From: Lentisphaeria bacterium
GTDB lineage: Bacteria > Verrucomicrobiota > Lentisphaeria > Oligosphaerales > PUNB01
Direction: 5' to 3'
DNA length: 19,899 nt
Assembly (NCBI GenBank): GCA_007133055.1
Contig: SLNM01000087.1
Location: forward strand, 1-19,899
Shown here: positions 1 to 8,032 of the stretch, one piece after another
How positions within the stretch are numbered: the first letter of the stretch is position 1
Layout of the letters: each line of letters begins with the position of its first letter
Translations under genes and position numbers: made by a program
The notes under the pieces: model-generated
Told to the model about the DNA's origin: nothing
The model's database searches: none
Seen by the model: the letters and a program-made list of their open reading frames with translations, nothing else

Positions 1-133
1 CTGAAATCTGAAACCTGAAACCTGACACCTGACACCTGACACCTGACACCTGACACCTGACACCTGACACCTGAAACCTGAAACCTGACACCTGAAACCT
101 GAAACCTGAAACCTGAAACCTGAAACCTGAAAC
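1..133. repeat. Heptamer tandem repeat (19 units)
   Basis: Nineteen seven-base units run in perfect register from the first base of the window. Two main unit types are interspersed, CTGAAAC and CTGACAC, and the first unit is CTGAAAT. The array starts at the window edge, so it probably extends further left. It has no coding signal and no spacer sequences, so it is a simple minisatellite and not a CRISPR. Confidence 0.95.
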
Positions 134-787
134 CAAGCTGTTAACCACAAAATCTAAGAAAAAAATATTAGCAACCCATTCGTTTTGAGAAAGAGCCTCT
201 TTTTGTCGCCAATTTTCACGGATTCAGGTACAAGTTATTATCGATCACGCAAACTTCAGCGGGAACACGCTTAATATTTACGTTAAAGCCGCTCTGTCAA
301 CCCGGTGTCCCGGCACGGTGCAGGCCGTCAGTGCAAGGTGCAAGGTGGAAATTTCGTAGCCGTTCACGGCTCCGCCGTTTGGACTTGGCTGTGTCTCCAC
401 TCGACGCCCCGAACGTCCGACGAAGCAGTTCGACGAAGGCCGACGACGCAGTGTTGGGACAACGCTTGATCGACATTTCGTGCCGGCTGGCGCATTGCGC
501 ACGGTCGCCGCCAAATGACGCGCAGCGATTACGGATTCGCAGGAGTTGGAGTTGCGGGCAAAAAAAAAAGGAAGTAGAAGTTTTATCTCTGCTAAATCTA
601 AACAGTGAAGCCTTGCGGCTTCGTAGCAGAGTAAGGTCAGAGATTAATAACTTCTACTTCCAATAAAATCTGCGAATCAGTCCGCCTCGCCGAAACCGTT
701 GACTTTCGGTTACCCTCGGACTTCTTCACGAACGCGGGAAACCCACGCTTTGTCTGATGTCATGGTCACTATAGCTCTTTTTTCGGA
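134..787. other. Non-coding stretch of 650 bp
   Basis: I see no convincing gene here. The open frames of about 80-110 codons have no ribosome binding site, no recognisable domain, and one runs straight through a large palindrome. The stretch holds the palindromic element at 531-684 and a homopurine A-run at 561-569. It lies downstream of the aldolase gene, which is read toward it. Confidence 0.6.
531..684. repeat. Nested palindromic element (MITE-like or structured RNA)
   Basis: Several inverted repeats are nested around one centre. The outermost arms are GATTCGCA (534-541) and TGCGAATC (671-678), extendable with a small gap to CGGA/TCCG. Inside these are 13-bp perfect arms, GGAAGTAGAAGTT (570-582) and its complement (649-661), then ATCTCTG (585-591) and CAGAGAT (638-644). 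At the centre is a 6-bp stem, GAAGCC/GGCTTC, with a TTGC loop (607-622). The nesting suggests a small non-autonomous mobile element or a long RNA hairpin; which of these is not decidable from one copy. Confidence 0.6.
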
Positions 788-1735
788 TTATGCAAGCTGC
801 TTGCGCACATTGGGCAGAGTGCCGGCGCTGCCGAGCTTTTCATTTTTGCCGGCAATGAACTTGGCATACTCGCTCATGAACACCTTGCCTGGCGGGCGCA
901 GGTCGAAGTTTTCCGGGTGTTCGACAAAGTACTCGCGATGGACCCTGGTCCAGACCAGTCTTCCATCGGTGTCGATGTTGACCTTGACCACGCCGGTTCT
1001 GGCCGCCTGCTTGAATTGATCGGCGTCCACTCCTTTGGCTCCCTGAAGGTTGCCGCCGGCTTGGTTGATGCGCTCGACCTCCTCCTGCGGCACCGAGCTG
1101 CTGCCGTGCATCACCAGAGGGAATTCGGGAAGGCGCTTCTGGATTTCCTGCAGGACATCGAAATGCAGTCCCTGGGTGCCGCTGAATTTGAAGGCGCCGT
1201 GGCTGGTGCCGATGGCGCAGGCCAGGGAGTCGCAGCCGGAACGCTCGACGAACTCCCTGGCCTGTGCGGGGTCGGTGAGCTTGGCATCGGCTTCGCTGAC
1301 CGAAACATGCTCCTCGACTCCGCCGAGCTGCCCCAGTTCCGCTTCCACGGAAATATTTTTGGGGTGGGCCGCCTCGACCACCCGACGGGTGACGGCGATG
1401 TTGGTATCGAAGTCTTCGTGGCTGGCGTCGATCATGACCGAGCTGTAGAAGCCGCTGTCAATGCAGTCGTAGCAGGTTTCTTCGTCTCCGTGATCCAAAT
1501 GGACCGCGAAAATCGCTTCCGGAAAAACCTGCTCGGCCGACCGGATCAAGCCCTCGAGCATGGTCTTATGGGTGTACGACCGGGCGCCTTTGCTGATCTG
1601 AATGATAAACGGAGCCTGGCTGTCCAGGTTGCCACGGAACAAGCCCATGCACTGTTCGAGATTGTTGATGTTGTAGGCGCCGATGGCAAACTTGCCGTAG
1701 GCGATCTTAAAGAGTTCGTTGGTGGGTACGATCAT
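788..1735 (-). CDS. fba: Fructose-bisphosphate aldolase, class II
   Basis: Cytoplasmic zinc-dependent aldolase that interconverts fructose-1,6-bisphosphate with glyceraldehyde-3-phosphate and dihydroxyacetone phosphate, in glycolysis and gluconeogenesis. The 315-residue product has the family signatures in order: HLDHG (79-83, catalytic D81 and zinc ligand H82), YSSVMIDAS (98-105), EAELG (131-135), GTSHGAFK (176-183, zinc ligand H179), MHGSSSVP (209-216, zinc ligand H210) and the phosphate-binding NIDTD (253-257). The HGSSS form is typical of the CbbA/Fba subgroup. I chose the ATG at 1735 because AAAGGAA lies about nine bases upstream; the frame remains open for 55 more codons upstream, but that stretch is not family sequence. 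The gene diverges from the kinase gene across 278 bp. It is complete with no unusual residues. A tagatose-bisphosphate aldolase is possible but less likely. Confidence 0.93.
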   Translation of the reverse strand: MIVPTNELFKIAYGKFAIGAYNINNLEQCMGLFRGNLDSQAPFIIQISKGARSYTHKTMLEGLIRSAEQVFPEAIFAVHLDHGDEETCYDCIDSGFYSSVMIDASHEDFDTNIAVTRRVVEAAHPKNISVEAELGQLGGVEEHVSVSEADAKLTDPAQAREFVERSGCDSLACAIGTSHGAFKFSGTQGLHFDVLQEIQKRLPEFPLVMHGSSSVPQEEVERINQAGGNLQGAKGVDADQFKQAARTGVVKVNIDTDGRLVWTRVHREYFVEHPENFDLRPPGKVFMSEYAKFIAGKNEKLGSAGTLPNVRKQLA

Positions 1736-2013
1736 GACACGATTCCTTTTGCTGGTGGCTGCATTTTGTATCTGCGTTGACAGAAGTCTTAATATGAACG
1801 CGCTCGGCGAGAATGCAACTAGAACCGATTTGCCGTGGTCGAACATCATCCAATGGTCTTGGATAGTATTTCCCGGTCGCTGACGCATTACGGCCAACAA
1901 AGAAACAGTGAGTTGCCGAAATCGAAAAACCGGCTATTGTAGAGCAGTTGTGCCGAGACACCTGTGGCTGGGTGTGATTTGGCGACAATTAATGCGAGGG
2001 GCGTAATCAAGAT

Positions 2014-4482
2014 ATGCGTTTTCAATGTAACAATTGTATGAGCGTGGTAGCGATTGAAGACTCTGAAATGGGTCAGCCTGTGGCCTGCGGCAATTGCAGC
2101 AAGGTGGTGGTGGTTCCTTCGGGCCGCCTGGACAGCGGTTCGGTAATCGGGGACTTTGTCGTTGAGCGCCCGCTTGGCGAGGGGGGGCTGGCTTCGGTGT
2201 ACCTGGCCCATCAGTTGTCTCTTGACCGGCCGGCGGCGCTGAAGATATTGCATGACCGCTTTGCGAAGGATGCCAATTTCATCAAGAGCTTTGTTCAGGA
2301 AGCTCGCGCCGCTGCTCAGTTGAACCATCCCAACATTGTTCAGGCCTATGCCGTGGGCGAAGAGGAGGGGGTGTGCTATTTCGCCATGGAGTACGTGCAG
2401 GGGAACACGCTTAAAACGGTGATCTCGCACAGCGGCAGGTTTGTCGCCGAGCATGCGTTGCGCATTGTGCAGGAAATCTGCGCCGCCCTGGATTTTGCCT
2501 GGAACAACAAGCGGCTGGTGCATCGCGACATCAAGCCGGACAACATAATCATCACCGCGAAGCGCCAGGTTAAGCTGGCCGACTTGGGATTGGCCCGGGT
2601 TCGCGATGACATTATGGAGGATCATTCCGGGGAGATTTTCGGCACTCCTCAGTACGTGGCGCCGGAACAGTTGTTAGGCTATACGGCGGACAATCGGTCC
2701 GACATCTACAGTTTGGGCGCCACGCTTTTTCATCTGATCACGGGGCAATGTCCGTACAGCGGCCAGACTCCGGCCGAGACTGCTCGCAAGCATATATCCG
2801 AAGTGCTTCCGTCTCCGAAGTCGATTGTGGATGATCTGCCGGAACCAATATGTCAGTTGATTCGCGTGATGATGGCCAAGCGTCCGGGGCACCGGTATCA
2901 ATCGGCGGCCGAGCTGTTGAGCGATATCGCCCTGGTGCAGAATGGCGAGTTCCCGGAGCGACGGCCGTTGAAGGAATATGAAATTCCGATTGACCTGGAA
3001 AGAGTCGAGGAGGAGATGGCGGCGGTGGTCACTCCTGAGCAGGAACAGGAGGAGGAAAGTTTCAAGAAGCGGCAAATGATCTTCCGCCAGGTTCAGGGCC
3101 TTCGGGTTCGCGGCGGGGAGGCAGGGACGGAGAAGCAGCCATCCCGCAAAAAGCTCAAGTTAAGCAAGACTTCTTCCTCGGGCTCTACGCAGGCGAATTC
3201 CGGAGGAACTCAGTCTTCCGTTTCGAAAACTGCCGCCGCCTCGGCCGAGGAATCGTCGGAGCAGGCGCCGCCGTTGACGGAGGGCGGCGACGGTTCCTCC
3301 CGGCGCCGGCTGAAATTCAGCGGTGGTAGCAGCAATCGCTTTGCAGCCAATGCCTCGAGTCGGCGGGTGCATCAAAGTCGCCGGGCCCGCAAGAGGAAGG
3401 CAAAGGATTCCGACGGGGCGAAATCTCGGCGCTGGATAATCCTGATTGTACTACCATTGTTCCTGCTGGCCGCAGTTGGTGCAGGCGGTTACTATTACTT
3501 TCAGCAGCGTGGCCCGGTGGTCGAGCCACGCTTCGGGATGAGTCCCGAACAGACTTTGCAATTCAATGAATTGGAGAATGATGTGGCGGAAATGCCCCGA
3601 GGGCAGGCACTCAGCGCTCTGCGTGCGGCGGTACAAGAATATTCCGACTATCCGGAGGCCGTCGAGCATTTGCGCACACTGGCCGCGCCCCGATTGGAGG
3701 CGCAGGCCCGGGAATTGCGGGCCGAGCAGTGGGACCAGGAATTGGAAAGATGGCGGGGGCGGTCCCGCCAGTTAATCGCACAGGAGCAGGAAAGGCAGGC
3801 TCGCCTGGAGGAGCAGGCCAGGCAGGATGCGCTGGCAGCGGAAAGAGAGGAGCGGGAAAGAATAGAGAGAGAACTTCGGCAGCGTCGGCGGGAAAGATTG
3901 GAGCGTGAGCAGGAGCGACTGCGAAGGGAAACCGTCCGGCGGTCCCGGCAGAATAACTTCGCCCAGGCACGCATTGAATACGCTGTCATGGCTTCCTCTG
4001 AAGAAGCCGACTTCAGGGACTGGGCCGGCAATCAAATTGCCATGCTGGCAAAGGCGGAGCAGGCTTTGAACACTTTCCGGGGCACCGGGGATGCGCTGCA
4101 AGGAATGCGCTTCGTCGCGCCTGGTCAGATTCGACCCGGACAGATTGTTTCCATCGACCGGGTTATGATCTCCGCGGAAATAATCGAGCCGGTTTACCGG
4201 GCTGGCGAGCTGGTTGGCGAACGTCGGCAGCCAATCACCGTCAGTATCGACTCCCTGGAACCGCGCCGGGTGGTCAGCTTGATTGATTCGGCATGGCATC
4301 ATCGGGAAGGCGCTGATTCCGACCAGTCCGAGCGGGATCTGATGGTCGGTGCCTACCTACTGTCTCGGGGGGAAATGCTGGATACCGCCGAACAGCGTTT
4401 GCGCAATGCCGGGGGCAGTTTGGCCAGAGCCTGGCTCGAGGAACTGCCCAGGGTCAGGGAAGTGATCGTTGATCTGCGATAA
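2014..4482 (+). CDS. Zinc-ribbon, membrane-anchored Ser/Thr protein kinase
   Basis: Hanks-type (PknB-like) kinase of 822 residues that phosphorylates unknown protein targets. Residues 1-35 form a zinc ribbon with CxxC pairs at C5/C8 and C25/C28. The kinase domain (about 47-310) has the glycine loop GEGGLASV (55-62), ATP lysine K77, helix-C glutamate E96, HRDIKPDN (170-177, catalytic D172), DLG in place of DFG (190-192) and GTPQYVAPE (210-218), so it should be active. A basic, Ser-rich linker (about 365-470) leads to one transmembrane helix (about 472-495). An Arg/Glu-rich coiled coil (about 555-650) and a C-terminal domain of about 170 residues that I do not recognise follow. The topology implies a cytoplasmic kinase and periplasmic C-terminal part. 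GAGGGG lies 12 bases before the ATG. The gene stands alone; its output is unknown. Confidence 0.9.
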   Translation: MRFQCNNCMSVVAIEDSEMGQPVACGNCSKVVVVPSGRLDSGSVIGDFVVERPLGEGGLASVYLAHQLSLDRPAALKILHDRFAKDANFIKSFVQEARAAAQLNHPNIVQAYAVGEEEGVCYFAMEYVQGNTLKTVISHSGRFVAEHALRIVQEICAALDFAWNNKRLVHRDIKPDNIIITAKRQVKLADLGLARVRDDIMEDHSGEIFGTPQYVAPEQLLGYTADNRSDIYSLGATLFHLITGQCPYSGQTPAETARKHISEVLPSPKSIVDDLPEPICQLIRVMMAKRPGHRYQSAAELLSDIALVQNGEFPERRPLKEYEIPIDLERVEEEMAAVVTPEQEQEEESFKKRQMIFRQVQGLRVRGGEAGTEKQPSRKKLKLSKTSSSGSTQANSGGTQSSVSKTAAASAEESSEQAPPLTEGGDGSSRRRLKFSGGSSNRFAANASSRRVHQSRRARKRKAKDSDGAKSRRWIILIVLPLFLLAAVGAGGYYYFQQRGPVVEPRFGMSPEQTLQFNELENDVAEMPRGQALSALRAAVQEYSDYPEAVEHLRTLAAPRLEAQARELRAEQWDQELERWRGRSRQLIAQEQERQARLEEQARQDALAAEREERERIERELRQRRRERLEREQERLRRETVRRSRQNNFAQARIEYAVMASSEEADFRDWAGNQIAMLAKAEQALNTFRGTGDALQGMRFVAPGQIRPGQIVSIDRVMISAEIIEPVYRAGELVGERRQPITVSIDSLEPRRVVSLIDSAWHHREGADSDQSERDLMVGAYLLSRGEMLDTAEQRLRNAGGSLARAWLEELPRVREVIVDLR

Positions 4483-4661
4483 AGGAACCGTATCCGCGGG
4501 GCGGCGGAGCCGCAAGCCGGCAGCGCGCCCGCTTCTTTGTCGCGGGGCGGCTCCGGTCGCATCGGTCGTGAGCGCCCGGCCGGAGCGGCAACCACCGCCG
4601 CGGGCGGCGTTGTCTGGCGCGTCGGATTCCCCTCGGCTCCGCCTGGTGCGGAGAGGCGGAG
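4483..4661 (+). other. GC-rich structured spacer, possible 3' UTR or small RNA
   Basis: About 180 bp of very GC-rich, non-coding DNA between the kinase stop codon and the phosphoesterase gene. It contains several stems: GCGGC/GCCGC around 4501-4513, ten-base arms with one mismatch at 4547-4556 and 4580-4589, and the terminator hairpin at 4637-4661. Its composition differs from both neighbours. It could be a structured kinase 3' UTR, or an independent small RNA ending at the terminator. I found no match to a known RNA family by eye. Confidence 0.35.
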
Positions 4662-4674
4662 TTTTGTTTGGTTT
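4637..4674 (+). terminator. Intrinsic terminator
   Basis: Perfect 8-bp GC-rich stem, CTCCGCCT (4637-4644) and AGGCGGAG (4654-4661), with a 9-base loop, followed at once by TTTTGTTTGGTTT. This is a canonical Rho-independent terminator for the plus strand. It separates the kinase transcript from the phosphoesterase gene. Confidence 0.85.
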
Positions 4675-4705
4675 AACCGTGAGTTGATGAGGCGATCCTG
4701 ACAGC

Positions 4706-5524
4706 ATGCGAGTGGTTCATTTTTCCGACATACATCTGTGTCTTTGGCCGGAACAATTTTATCGGGCTCTCTTTGACAAGCGCATTCTTGGTTTGATCAA
4801 CTACGCTCTGCGTCGGCGCGGACAGATGCACCGGGAATTTCTCGGACGGGCATTGGAGACGATTGCCGGGCTGCGTCCGCAACTGGTGGTTTGCACCGGC
4901 GACATTGCCAGCGTTGGTTCCGAGCGGGAATTCAAGCGGGCTGAGCAATCTCTGCAGCCTTTGATCGACAATCCGCAGTTTGATTTTATTTATGTTCCCG
5001 GCAATCATGATCATTATGTCCGGGATCACCATTGTCAGAGGTTTTTCCACGACACGTTTAAGCGACTGAATCGCAATCGCTGGCAGATCGGGGATCTGCC
5101 GTTGACGGTAACCATCGATCATCATGAGTTTATGTTATGCGACGAATGCCGGCCCACCAACATTTATCTGTCCTCCGGTGATTTTGCGCCCTGCGCAGAC
5201 TTCTTCCGTCGATGGCTGGATCAGCCACGCGATGTTGGCGTTCGGCGGATTCTACTCGGTCATTATCCGACTCGGGATCGGCTGCGTCGGCCGCTGTCGC
5301 GGCGGAGGCGGCTGAACCATGGTGTTATGGTATTGGATGCGTTGCGTGACGGCCGCCTGGATGTCTCACTGTGCGGGCATATTCATAGCCCGTTCGTGCA
5401 TCGCGAGGCAAGTGGTGGGTGGGAGATTTGCGCCGGATCGCTGACGGTCAAAGGTATGGTCAATGTTCTGGACATTCCCGATCCTGGCAAGGGGGAAATC
5501 CGGCAGCAATGGATAAGTGTGTAG
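4706..5524 (+). CDS. Calcineurin-like metallophosphoesterase
   Basis: Predicted cytoplasmic binuclear-metal phosphoesterase of 272 residues, the usual size for the CpdA/YkuE-like group. The metal-binding motifs appear in order: DIH (D8, H10), GD (65-66), GNHD (99-102), GH (H186 in LLGHYP) and GHIH (224-227). All expected ligands are present, so it should be active. The substrate cannot be read from sequence; related proteins act on cyclic nucleotides, lipid A precursors or other phosphodiesters. There is no signal peptide. A GAGG lies about 13 bases before the ATG. The gene follows an intrinsic terminator, so it needs its own promoter, which I could not pinpoint. Rhamnulokinase follows 55 bp downstream on the same strand and may be co-transcribed. 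Confidence 0.88.
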   Translation: MRVVHFSDIHLCLWPEQFYRALFDKRILGLINYALRRRGQMHREFLGRALETIAGLRPQLVVCTGDIASVGSEREFKRAEQSLQPLIDNPQFDFIYVPGNHDHYVRDHHCQRFFHDTFKRLNRNRWQIGDLPLTVTIDHHEFMLCDECRPTNIYLSSGDFAPCADFFRRWLDQPRDVGVRRILLGHYPTRDRLRRPLSRRRRLNHGVMVLDALRDGRLDVSLCGHIHSPFVHREASGGWEICAGSLTVKGMVNVLDIPDPGKGEIRQQWISV

Positions 5525-5552
5525 CTTCATGTGAAAATACGTATGTGAAGCT
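5523..5552. other. Short inverted repeat before rhamnulokinase
   Basis: AGCTTCA (5523-5529) and TGAAGCT (5546-5552) form a 7-bp perfect inverted repeat with a 16-base centre, overlapping the phosphoesterase stop codon and ending 27 bases before the rhamnulokinase ATG. There is no T-run, so it is not a standard terminator. It could be an mRNA hairpin or an operator. Confidence 0.4.
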
Positions 5553-5579
5553 GTGGACAAGACATGGGAGATGCATGAA

Positions 5580-7049
5580 ATGAAGAATTTTCTGGCGATA
5601 GACCTGGGCGCTTCGAGTGGCCGGGCCATTCTGGGGCGGTTGCAGGATGACAAGCTGAATCTGGAGGAAGTTCACCGCTTCGAGAATGGTGGCGTCAAAG
5701 TATGCGGCAATTTGCATTGGAATCTGCTGGGGCTGCTGGAGGAAATCAAGAAGGGCATCGCCAAAGTGGCGGCCCGGGACATCCCTCTGTCCGGCCTGGC
5801 GATTGATACCTGGGGCGTTGATTTTTCCCTGCTCGACCGCCATGGCAGCTTTCTTGGCTTCCCCTATCACTACCGAGACACCCGCACCGACAATGTCTTC
5901 GACTATGCCTTTGCAGAAATTTCCCGCTTTGAATACTACCAGGCCACCGGCATTCAGTTCCTGCCGTTCAACACCATCTTTCAATTGCTGGCGATGCGTC
6001 ACAACGACGATCCGGCGCTCACTATAGCCGACCGCATGTTATTGACTCCCAATGCCTTGACATATATGCTCTGCGGCGACATTTCGGCTGAGCTGACGAT
6101 TGCCAGCACTACTCAGGCCTACAACCCGGTAACCCGGGGATGGGCCTGGGACTTGATCGAGAAACTGAACCTGCCAACCGATATTTTTCCAGATATAAAA
6201 CCATCCGGCACCGTCGTCGGCACCCTGCATGAATCAATTTGCCAGGAGCTGCAGTGTGCGCCGTTCCCGGTGATTCTGGTAGGTTCGCACGATAGCGCTT
6301 CGGCGGTGGCGGCCGTGCCGGCCCGCGCCGACCAGTCATGGGCCTATCTGAGCAGTGGAACCTGGAGCCTGCTGGGTAAAGAGCTGGACAGCCCTTTGTT
6401 GAACGAAGAGGCGATGCAGGCCCAGTTCACCAACGAGTGCGGCATTGAGGGACGTATTCGCTTCCTTACCAATATTATGGGAATGTGGCTGGTGCAGGAG
6501 TCCCGGAACACCTGGAAACGGCAGGGGAAAAATTATAGCTTTGATGAGCTGAGTAAATCTGCCGCCGCCGCCGAGCCTTTCCGTTCCCTGGTCAATCCCA
6601 ATCACGCATCCTTCATGGCTCCAGGCGACATGCCGCAGCGCATTCGGCAGTTCTGCCGGGATCATCGGCAGGCGGCACCGGAAACCCCCGGCCAGATTGT
6701 TCGTTGCGCCATTGATTCTCTGGTGTTCCGCTATCGTCAGGCGGTCGAGAACCTGGAACAGGTTACCGATGACCCGGTGGAGGTTCTTCACTTGGTCGGG
6801 GGCGGCACCAAGGACAGACTGGTCAACCAGTATGTCGCCAACGCCATCGGGCGCAAGGTGATAACCGGACCGGTCGAGGCTACCGCCACCGGCAATCTTC
6901 TCACTCAAGCCATGGCGGTCAGAGAAGTCACCGACCTCGAGCACTTGCGACAGGTGGTGCGTAATTCCTTTGACACACAGGAATATGAACCTCAGGACAA
7001 GATCGTTTGGGACGAAGGATATAAGAAATATTGCGACCTCTGCAGCTAG
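5580..7049 (+). CDS. rhaB: Rhamnulokinase
   Basis: FGGY-family sugar kinase that phosphorylates L-rhamnulose to rhamnulose-1-phosphate in the cytoplasm. From the ATG at 5580 the product is 489 residues, matching the usual RhaB length. Family motifs visible: DLGASSGRAILG (8-19, ATP phosphate binding), AIDTWGVDF (74-82, catalytic aspartate region), PYHYRDTRTD (95-104), then TNECG, SSGTWSLLG and, near the C terminus, the adenosine-binding stretch HLVGGGTKDRLVNQ. I chose 5580 because GGGAG (5566-5570) is nine bases upstream; an ATG at 5571 sits directly against that site, and a GTG at 5553 has none. No rhamnose isomerase, aldolase, mutarotase or regulator is nearby, which is unusual because these normally form an operon. 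A kinase for a related deoxy sugar such as fuculose cannot be excluded. Confidence 0.93.
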   Translation: MKNFLAIDLGASSGRAILGRLQDDKLNLEEVHRFENGGVKVCGNLHWNLLGLLEEIKKGIAKVAARDIPLSGLAIDTWGVDFSLLDRHGSFLGFPYHYRDTRTDNVFDYAFAEISRFEYYQATGIQFLPFNTIFQLLAMRHNDDPALTIADRMLLTPNALTYMLCGDISAELTIASTTQAYNPVTRGWAWDLIEKLNLPTDIFPDIKPSGTVVGTLHESICQELQCAPFPVILVGSHDSASAVAAVPARADQSWAYLSSGTWSLLGKELDSPLLNEEAMQAQFTNECGIEGRIRFLTNIMGMWLVQESRNTWKRQGKNYSFDELSKSAAAAEPFRSLVNPNHASFMAPGDMPQRIRQFCRDHRQAAPETPGQIVRCAIDSLVFRYRQAVENLEQVTDDPVEVLHLVGGGTKDRLVNQYVANAIGRKVITGPVEATATGNLLTQAMAVREVTDLEHLRQVVRNSFDTQEYEPQDKIVWDEGYKKYCDLCS

Positions 7050-7243
7050 CCTGAATAATTCACGAGCCATCTACTGCGAGTCGCCATTGCACGCAATCTC
7101 AACAGCTTGCAGCCGATACCCGGGGTGGCGAAGCTTCGCGTTTCTGGTTGCGGGTTGCCAGTTGCTGGTTTGTCGCAGCGGCCTTTTCACGCCAATAATT
7201 AGTCTAATAGCGGTTATCGTACGAATGATCAGGAGTCAGTCTG
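7050..7243. other. Spacer with degenerate repeats and a 12-bp palindrome
   Basis: Non-coding. It holds a perfect palindrome GCGAAGCTTCGC (7128-7139) and a degenerate run of TGGTTGC/GGGTTGC-like units (about 7140-7172) that resembles the heptamer arrays seen elsewhere in the window. An AGGAG ribosome binding site for the next gene is at 7231-7235. Confidence 0.5.
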
Positions 7244-7942
7244 ATGAATGAGTTCAAAGTAGCCTGGAATGCGTTGCTGCGCTGGCCTTTGCCGGTGGAA
7301 AACGAACCCCGCGATCAAACCAGGGTTCTGTGGGCGATGCCACTGGTGGGGTTGATTGTCGGCCTGGCCTGCTGGTTGCTGGCCGGGCTGTTGCAACTGT
7401 TGATCGCCAGGACTTTGCTGGCTGGGTTGATCGGCGGCGTGGTGATTGTTTTTTTCTATGTGTGGTCAATGCGCGGTCGTAGGTTGAAGGCGCTGGCCGA
7501 GGCCGGCACCGCCTGGGAGATCAGCCGGGAGAAGAGCGGGCAGCCCTGGTTGCAAGGGGTGGCGCGCCTGCCACAGATTCTCTGCATGGGTTGGTTGCTG
7601 GCGATGACGGCAGGCGTTTTCGGCTTGATTGTATATTCAGGAACGATCTGGTTGATTATCCCCCCCGTACTGGCAACCACTGCCCTGGCCGAGTCCAGCC
7701 GCCGTCAAAGCGGAGCGGGCGAGGGTGCCTGGCAGTATTGGCTGGTGGCGCTGTTGATTGTATTGCCGGTGGGCGTGGCGCTCAGCCGAATCGCCGCGGC
7801 GCTGCTCGGATTGCTGGCGGCCTGGATGGTCGGCTCCGGCAGTGTGCGCTGGTCCTGGCTGGACAACCAGGACGCTGAACCATGGTTCGTCATTGCGCTA
7901 CTGGAGGCGGCGGTGCTGTGGATCGGACTGCTGGTTTTGTAG
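7244..7942 (+). CDS. CobS-like integral membrane protein lacking the catalytic motifs
   Basis: A 232-residue, very hydrophobic protein with about six membrane segments. Its N terminus reads like cobalamin synthase (CobS, adenosylcobinamide-GDP ribazoletransferase): LLRWPLPV (11-18) corresponds to the family's FLTRLPLP, and MPLVGLIVGL (32-41) to its FPLxGLxxG. The length is also close to CobS (about 250). However, the Asp-rich DGLADTxDG motif that should follow near residue 75-90 is replaced by a basic stretch around RGRRLKALAEAG, and the C-terminal GGxTGDxxGA motif is replaced by DNQDAEPW. I infer a diverged or repurposed paralogue that no longer catalyses the CobS reaction; I have no function for it. 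AGGAG precedes the ATG by eight bases. The MenA-like gene follows 90 bp downstream and may be in the same transcript. Confidence 0.6.
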   Translation: MNEFKVAWNALLRWPLPVENEPRDQTRVLWAMPLVGLIVGLACWLLAGLLQLLIARTLLAGLIGGVVIVFFYVWSMRGRRLKALAEAGTAWEISREKSGQPWLQGVARLPQILCMGWLLAMTAGVFGLIVYSGTIWLIIPPVLATTALAESSRRQSGAGEGAWQYWLVALLIVLPVGVALSRIAAALLGLLAAWMVGSGSVRWSWLDNQDAEPWFVIALLEAAVLWIGLLVL

Positions 7943-8032
7943 TCCAGGCCTCGCTTTTATGAGCACAGAATACGTTTTTTCGACAAACTTTTGCCGGGCG
8001 CTCCAATGGCGCTTGCAAGCGAGGGCCATTCA

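Noticed and set aside
1..133. Repeat array considered as CRISPR
   Set aside because: Units are seven bases long with no spacers and no cas genes nearby.
331..666. Plus-strand open frame of 111 codons
   Set aside because: No ribosome binding site, and it runs through the nested palindrome; composition is not protein-like.
917..1780. Plus-strand open frame of 287 codons
   Set aside because: It is antisense to the aldolase gene, whose motifs are unmistakable.
1778..1800. TTGACA with a nearby TTAATAT upstream of the kinase gene
   Set aside because: Spacing is only about nine bases, so it is not a usable promoter.
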